Assembly (NCBI RefSeq): GCF_030867145.1
Contig: NC_134415.1
Coordinates: forward strand, 7,604,417-7,668,416
Direction of reading: 5' to 3'
From: Opisthocomus hoazin
Taxonomy: Eukaryota > Chordata > Aves > Opisthocomiformes > Opisthocomidae
Length of the DNA: 64,000 nucleotides
Shown here: one piece after another, positions 58,753-64,000 of the stretch
How the letters are laid out: every line of letters begins with the position of its first letter
How positions within the stretch are numbered: position 1 is the stretch's first letter
Notes under the pieces: model-generated
What the model was told of the DNA's origin: nothing
The model's input: the letters and a program-made list of their open reading frames with translations, nothing else
Database searches by the model: none
Position numbers and translations under genes: made by a program

Positions 58753-61728
58753 GCTACTTGCTTTTTACCATGGATTTCTTGTCCCAATTATCTTCAAAGG
58801 ACATCGCGTTGCCACTGATTATGCGTGCTGTGATGGAGTTATTTTGTTGATGATGAGGTGGGTTTGTCAGAGCCATTGCCTTGGCTGACTGTGACTACCT
58901 CACATGTGGCAGTTGAGGACAAATGACGGATTTAGGTAATGAGGAGGGACAGCGTGGCTGCGAGCAGGTGCACGGGCTGACAGCCAGCGTCAGGACAAAA
59001 TCATCCTGGCAGACTGCTAAGTTACCACATAGTTTTCACCAGGCTTTGTTGCCTGTCAGTAGGAGTCAGAGGAAAACGCTGCTGGAGGAAGGAAGGAAGG
59101 AGGAAGGACATTGCCAAAAGTCATTTCAATTTGTGTTGAATAGAATTAGCTTTTTCACCATTTGTCTATAGTCTGTGGCTCTGTTACTTCAGTTGCAACG
59201 TACAGACTACGAGTCAGGGAAACGGTTTGGCATTTCCCCGGTGTAGACGGTCCCTGTGCTTCCTGAAGCAGGGAGAAAAGTGAACCCTCTGCCTTCGAAA
59301 GTGACACCCCTACTCTCAGGGAGGCTCAGAGCTCCCCAAACCCGTTTGGTACTAAGCCCGGAGGTTTTGTAGTCTTGAGCATGTGGTAGGTATGTGCAAC
59401 TAGCCAGAGTAGCACGTAGAAATGGGACCCCGTTTCTCTGTGTCTCATTTTTTGAGACTGGTCAGCGCACTCAACCTTGTGAATTTATCTTCCCCGTTTA
59501 ATAAGGTGACTCCCAACATTCACTGACCATCCCTAGGCGCTCACCAGCACCTTGCTGGGTCACTTCAGCAGGCGGCGAGGTGGGGTCAGGAGAGCAGAAG
59601 GGACTCTATGCCACCTGCCCCAGGGAGGAGCAGCGATGGCAGTAGGTGAGGGGACAGCTGGGCGCTGGGAAAGCCCCATCCCTGCCCGTGAGGATACGTG
59701 AACTTCAGCTGCAGCCACCACGACGTGTACCAGTTGGTTTCTAAAGCTGGTTCCAATGCCTAGCGTATAGCGACAGTACGATTGACCCGGCTGCGCTCGG
59801 TACATCAGCCAGAGTTCGCGCTGCTGGTAACGTAATGACTGTAATAGCTCACCTAGAAAAATTGAATTATTTTCTTTTTCTTTTGAAGTGCATCGTTGCT
59901 GTGCTTCTGGGCATTATTTGGACTCTAATTTTATTCTGGCCTGCAGTGCCACATTATCCTACAGCTGGAAAGCTTCTGTCTCAGCCACGCGTGGGCAAAA
60001 ATTAATTGGCATGCTTGCATAAACAGAAGGCAGCAAACTATAATATCAGTTTAAAAGGGGAATTAGCAAATCCTAATTCTGCATTCCTGGGCTGGTTTCC
60101 TGATTATGGGCAAAGATCTGTTAAATTTGTTTAGTGATAGGCAGCTGTGATCCGAGGCATGCTTTCTGAACAGAGATGCAAAAAATATTGATGTCCCGTA
60201 ATAAAGTACAGTATCACCTTGGGGATTAAGTCCCCCCAATGTTTAGTTAGCTGCTTTTGCAGATTAATCCTATTTGCATGGGGTAATAAGGCCTTGTTTG
60301 AAATTTGTTATGCAAAAATTAAAATCTATGCTTCATTTAACTCGAATTCCTATTGCATGTTCAGAGAAAAGAAAAAATCAATAGGAAAGAAGAAGATGAC
60401 CTTATTTCGTACCCCACCTCCGAGGGAGCTGGAGCTGGTGCTGCTGCCTGGGGCCGTGCAGAGCGTGGGCGCAGTCGGTCTTTGCCCCGCAAGGTCTGAA
60501 AGCCACATCCCCGGCCTGGAGAAGATGGGGAGCCCCGGGAGGCAGAGCGAGCCTCCCCGGGATGCGAGAGGAGAGACCAGAGCTGCTCCGAGGCCGAAGG
60601 TAGACAGCAAAGGCAGGAGGTAGAGGGGACGTGGGGGCACTGGGGGTCGCAGGGGCCGGCAGCCTGCTCCAGCCCCTGGGGAAGGACCTGCGCCTGCTGC
60701 AGCGTGAAGAAAGGAGTGAAATCATTCAATAGGAGGATTAGCAAAGGCGGGGTGGTGTGCTTTTTGATAGTGTTTAATTTTTAATCTTCCACAGTGAGTT
60801 ATGGGGGACTTTGAAGTGTGCTGCAAAGAAACGCAGAGAAGTAGGAACAAGTGAATCCGTAAAAATTAGGAGGTGTTGAGGGATAAGATGCACTTCTGTC
60901 TTTTAAAGGCAGAAATGGCCCTTGTGGTGCTCTTCCCTGACCTCTTGCAGGACCCAAGACGCGTTGGCAGTGGCTGTATTAGGACAGATTAGATTTCCAA
61001 GCCTGATGGAGACTCTGCTTCAGCTCTCATCCCCTGTCCCAGAAGCTAATTACCTTCTCTGTTAAAAAATTTCCTGTTTCCTTTGTCTGGCTGCACAATT
61101 CCTAGTCAATTCTTCCAAAAGCAGCATTTCCGTAGGGCTTTGTTATGTTTTTGTCTGCTAGGTGACAGACCATATTACATTAGCTGTCGGCTTGCCCTGA
61201 GAAGGTGAGCATCCCTCAACGTCCTCTCTAGCAGCCGAAGCAGGCTGAGCTGCTCTGGGCGCCGAATGCAAGCGTCTCGTCAAAAGCTCAGCTCACTCCT
61301 GGCTCAGTTTTTCCAACACGTGTTTTTCAGCGCAGGCACTGGAACCAGGGTGCCGTGCTCTGCCGGCACCCAGGCTGGTACCTCTGCAGAGGGGCTGGGC
61401 GGTGGCCACGGAGCGGAAAGGGGAGATGTCGTCAGCTGCCGTGCCCCCACCACCCAGCTTTCCCTCTCCCTGGGGCCACCCAGGTTTTCCTTTGCCTCTC
61501 TGTTCTCCCAGCCCCGTGGGGCACGGCTGGGTACTTGTCCCTACGCCTGCTACCCCTGAGGGAGATGCAGGGGGTAGGAGAGAGCCTGTGGCAGCTCCAA
61601 GTCCCCTCTGCCCTAGATAGTCCTCAGTGTCTGAAACAGAGGTGCTGATTTTAAACACGGTCTGCTGCGCCCTGTGAGAGCTGGGAGCTCTGTCACCCCC
61701 TTCCAGCCCATCTGCCCAGTCTGGGCTG
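58753..61728. other. 3' intergenic, no gene recognised
   Basis: Contains an GGAA-type run near 59083-59105 and a GC-rich patch described separately. GC content is moderately raised around 59560-59830 and 61240-61560. Minus-strand and plus-strand open frames in these GC-rich parts overlap each other and have no recognisable domain. Confidence 0.5.
60405..60700. other. Local GC/CpG-rich patch, about 4 kb downstream of KCNK1
   Basis: Roughly 300 bp with clearly higher GC and CG-dinucleotide density than the AT-leaning flanks. An open frame on the plus strand reaches it from 60219 to 60623, and minus-strand open frames cover it too. None is recognisable. It could be a small CpG island, a non-coding promoter or an exon of an unannotated transcript. 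I have no evidence that separates these. Confidence 0.45.
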
Positions 61729-61962
61729 AATCATAGAATCATTAAGGTTGGAAACGACCTCTAAGATCATTGAGTCCAACCATCCACCCAACACCACCAT
61801 GCCTGCTAAACCATGTCCCGAAGTGCCACATCTACACATTTTTTGAACCCCTTCAGGGATGGGGACTCCACCACTGCCCTGGGCAGCCTGTTCCAATGCC
61901 TGACCACTCTTTCAGTAAAGACATTTTTCCTAATATCTAATCTAAACCTCCCCTGATGCCAC
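61729..61962 (-). mobile_element. CR1 LINE, 3' end (antisense)
   Basis: A reverse-complemented terminus. It begins AATCATAGAATCATTAAGG on the plus strand, then 'ttggaaacgacctctaagatc', 'ccaacaccaccatgcctgc', 'cactgccctgggcagcctg' and 'ctaatatctaatctaaacctc'. It is the same subfamily as the copy at 3960-4190. On the minus strand the CR1 frame reads a [19 protein letters not shown] segment. After 61962 the sequence diverges. No target-site duplication found. Confidence 0.93.
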
Positions 61963-62628
61963 TGTAGGAGGAGCAGGAGTTGTTTGTGTCTTGTGTTGAC
62001 CCTCAGGGTGCGAGGGGTTGTCAGAGCTTGGAGAAACACAGGCTGACCCGTCCGAAGGGAGAGTTACACATTTACTTCAGGCAATAGGGGTAACTCCTCA
62101 ATCCCCCCACCCTCCTGGGGCATCAACAAGGTGCTGAGCACCCGTCTGAGAGTATAAATGCACCCTTAGTGGGGAGTGAAGTACCTTGCAGAGCAGGTGT
62201 TGCAGAGGGAGAGGAGATGTATTAACTTCAGGGTACAGCTCAAAAAAACGATCTGTTGCATTCACTGGAGCTGGTTGAGGGCTGTGCCATCCCGTCCCCC
62301 TGCGACAGACAGTGCCCCCGCGATGTGCCTCGGGGACACTCATGCTGCTACCCCCTTACTGAGGTCTGGCTCTGATTAAAATGCAGCCGAGGCTGCAATT
62401 TCCTTTGAGAGATGAGGCAAGAGGCCTAACTCCAGGATGCTGAGATGGGGAAGGCAATGGCCTGTCAGGCACCCAGGACCGACATCTAAACTATCCAGAA
62501 ACCTGTGAGTGTCTGCCAAGTTACGGATTAGTTTGATGGTACAAGTATTGCTATATCTCATCTTCTCCCAAAGGAGGCTAATAAGATTTACAGTTTTTTT
62601 TCTTTGCATGTTATGCATTGAAACAAAA
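61963..62628. other. Intergenic, no gene recognised
   Basis: Mixed-composition DNA between two antisense CR1 copies. No recognisable open frame or repeat. Confidence 0.5.
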
Positions 62629-62635
62629 ACTAATC

Positions 62636-62773
62636 ACAGAATCACAGAATGGTCGGGGTTGGAAGGGACCTCTGTGGGCCATCTAGTCCAATCCCCCTGC
62701 TGAAGCAGGGTCGCCCAGAGCAGGCTGCACAGGACCTTGTCCAGGTGGGTCTTGAATATCTCCAGAGAAGGAG
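62636..62773 (-). mobile_element. CR1 LINE, short 3' end (antisense) with 7-bp direct repeats
   Basis: About 138 bp beginning ACAGAATCACAGAATGG on the plus strand, followed by 'tcggggttggaagggacctc' and 'gcagggtcgcccagagcagg'. It closely matches the copies at 19599 and 24818. Perfect ACTAATC repeats flank it at 62629-62635 and 62774-62780, a likely target-site duplication. Severely 5'-truncated and non-coding. Confidence 0.94.
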
Positions 62774-62780
62774 ACTAATC

Positions 62781-64000
62781 TCAAAACACGAATAGTTTTT
62801 CCAATGGTTTTAGTCCTGAATGCCCTTAAATGTGAGCTTGGTGACTAAACAGAATGACGTATTGATCTGTACACGAGCAGGAGACTGACACGGAGTGCCT
62901 GAACGAAAACAGATCCACTGGGCAAATAGTTACCCAGGACTTTCTTCCCCAGCTGCAGAATCTGAGCCTGGGGGAAACTGCCAGAGCTGATAGCCGGAGC
63001 AGACAAGCAGGAATAAACAGAAAACACACAACCCCCGTTCAGCAAGACCCCAGGAAGGTCATTTCACTGCGTCCCAGAAGCAAGAGGGTGTGTGTGACGG
63101 AGCGGGATAGCTAATGCTGTCAGCCACAGCCGTCTGCTTCTGCCGTTTCTCTACCTTTTTATCACTGTTACACTGCGCAGCCACCCTGTAGTCTGGGGCT
63201 ACCGCCCTTTTTGAATGCAATCCAAACTTATTTTTGAACAATTTTTAGAGGCGTTGCATCAATTTCAGCCAGTAGTTTTGCACCTCTCTCAAAAGGAATC
63301 AAGTTTATCTTGTTTCTGGATTTTCTAAACGCTGCTGCTGATAGAGCATGGCTCTACCACGCTATAGAAATGCAGCCAGATTCTGTCCCCTTCGTGTCTG
63401 TGCTACTGTTTTACCGGAGCTGACAGTGTCGACACCCGGAGTTTATCCAAGAATCAGAAGCATGTACAAGACCTGGGATTTCTCTCTCGATCCCAAGAGC
63501 CCAAATTCAGCTCCTGAATGACAAACCGATCTCCGAAGGACTGTGAGGAAGCAGGAACGGGCGTTGAGCTGGGAGGTGAATTTCTGTTCCTCCCTTGCTC
63601 AGATTCAGTTTGCATTCTTTGCCCCACGCAGCAGCCATGGTACACGCTCCTGTGCGAGCTTAGCGATTTTAACGTAAATTTTGCAAGTTTCACATCCAAA
63701 CTTTAATGCTGGGCACAAGCCATAGCACAAACAGCTCTTCTTCTATAGGATACTGTTTAATCTGAAAGCCCAGCTAAATGGAGTACAGGAAAATATTTGT
63801 GACAGGCTGGGAGGTGCTGGATAAATATTGATCATCTAGAGGGACAAACTCAAAACAAATGGAGACTCCGGCTTCATTAAAGCCACAGCAGAGCTGCATA
63901 TGTTTTTAACAGGCTTAAGTCTTACTCGGCTGTCGGTCTTCTGGGAGATGCTGCTGTCAGATGGTGTAGTCTCAGCACACCCAGTGTGTTTAGTGGCTGG
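62781..64000. other. 3' intergenic to window edge, no gene recognised
   Basis: Mixed-composition DNA, with open frames of up to 81 codons in overlapping frames and no domain. Whether a neighbouring gene starts just beyond the edge cannot be seen. Confidence 0.5.

Noticed and set aside
58214..58888. 224-codon plus-strand frame that could be called a gene
   Set aside because: It is the reverse-transcriptase piece of a deleted CR1 retrotransposon, fused to CR1 3' sequence and flanking DNA.
1..64000. CRISPR arrays, bacterial operons, phage or other microbial systems
   Set aside because: No spaced direct-repeat arrays or dense same-strand coding. The intron-containing vertebrate gene and CR1 repeats establish avian nuclear DNA.

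Overview
The window is nuclear DNA from a bird. It contains one three-exon gene encoding a two-pore-domain potassium channel that I recognise as KCNK1 (TWIK-1). The rest is mostly non-coding, AT-leaning sequence scattered with CR1-type LINE fragments. No bacterial, CRISPR, rRNA or convincing tRNA feature is present. The bird assignment rests on the CR1 copies, most of which end in the avian 3' signature (ATTCTRTG-type short repeats), and on an ERV-like LTR. I cannot name the species.

Layout. Positions 1-19.6 kb are the 5' intergenic region, with no supportable gene and two sense CR1 fragments (3960-4190, 9417-9841). A CR1 in reverse orientation (19599-20019) abuts a TA-rich, TATA-like stretch (20020-20037). 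This is followed by a GC/CpG-rich island with long G and C homopolymers (about 20040-21060) that holds the KCNK1 promoter, 5' leader and exon 1. The KCNK1 coding sequence is join(20438..20792, 50245..50640, 53537..53796) on the + strand. It is 1011 nt, encodes 336 residues and has two phase-1 introns of 29,452 and 2,896 bp. Intron 1 holds a perfect 64-bp palindrome, several CR1 copies, two older amniote-type LINE remnants, a probable LTR and a few short tandem duplications. The 3' UTR probably runs from 53797 to about 56175, using the AATAAA at 56151. From about 56.2 kb to the end is intergenic sequence with three more CR1 copies (57889-58752, 61729-61962, 62636-62773) and a GC-rich patch near 60.4-60.7 kb.

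The protein retains the TWIK-1 hallmarks at mammalian positions: Cys69 (inter-subunit disulfide), Asn95 (glycosylation), T118/H122 around the first pore, Leu146 and Leu261 (hydrophobic barrier), Leu228 in the second pore, and Lys274. One cytoplasmic endocytosis residue differs (Ile293-Met294 in place of Ile-Ile).

Nothing here looks like a new multi-gene system. The observations most worth a second look are the perfect GC-rich palindrome next to exon 1, a 17-bp CR1 stub between perfect 8-bp direct repeats, the recurring 5-8 bp direct repeats around other CR1s, the CR1/TATA-like junction just upstream of the KCNK1 promoter, and paired Pumilio sites around an AU-rich nonamer in the distal 3' UTR.
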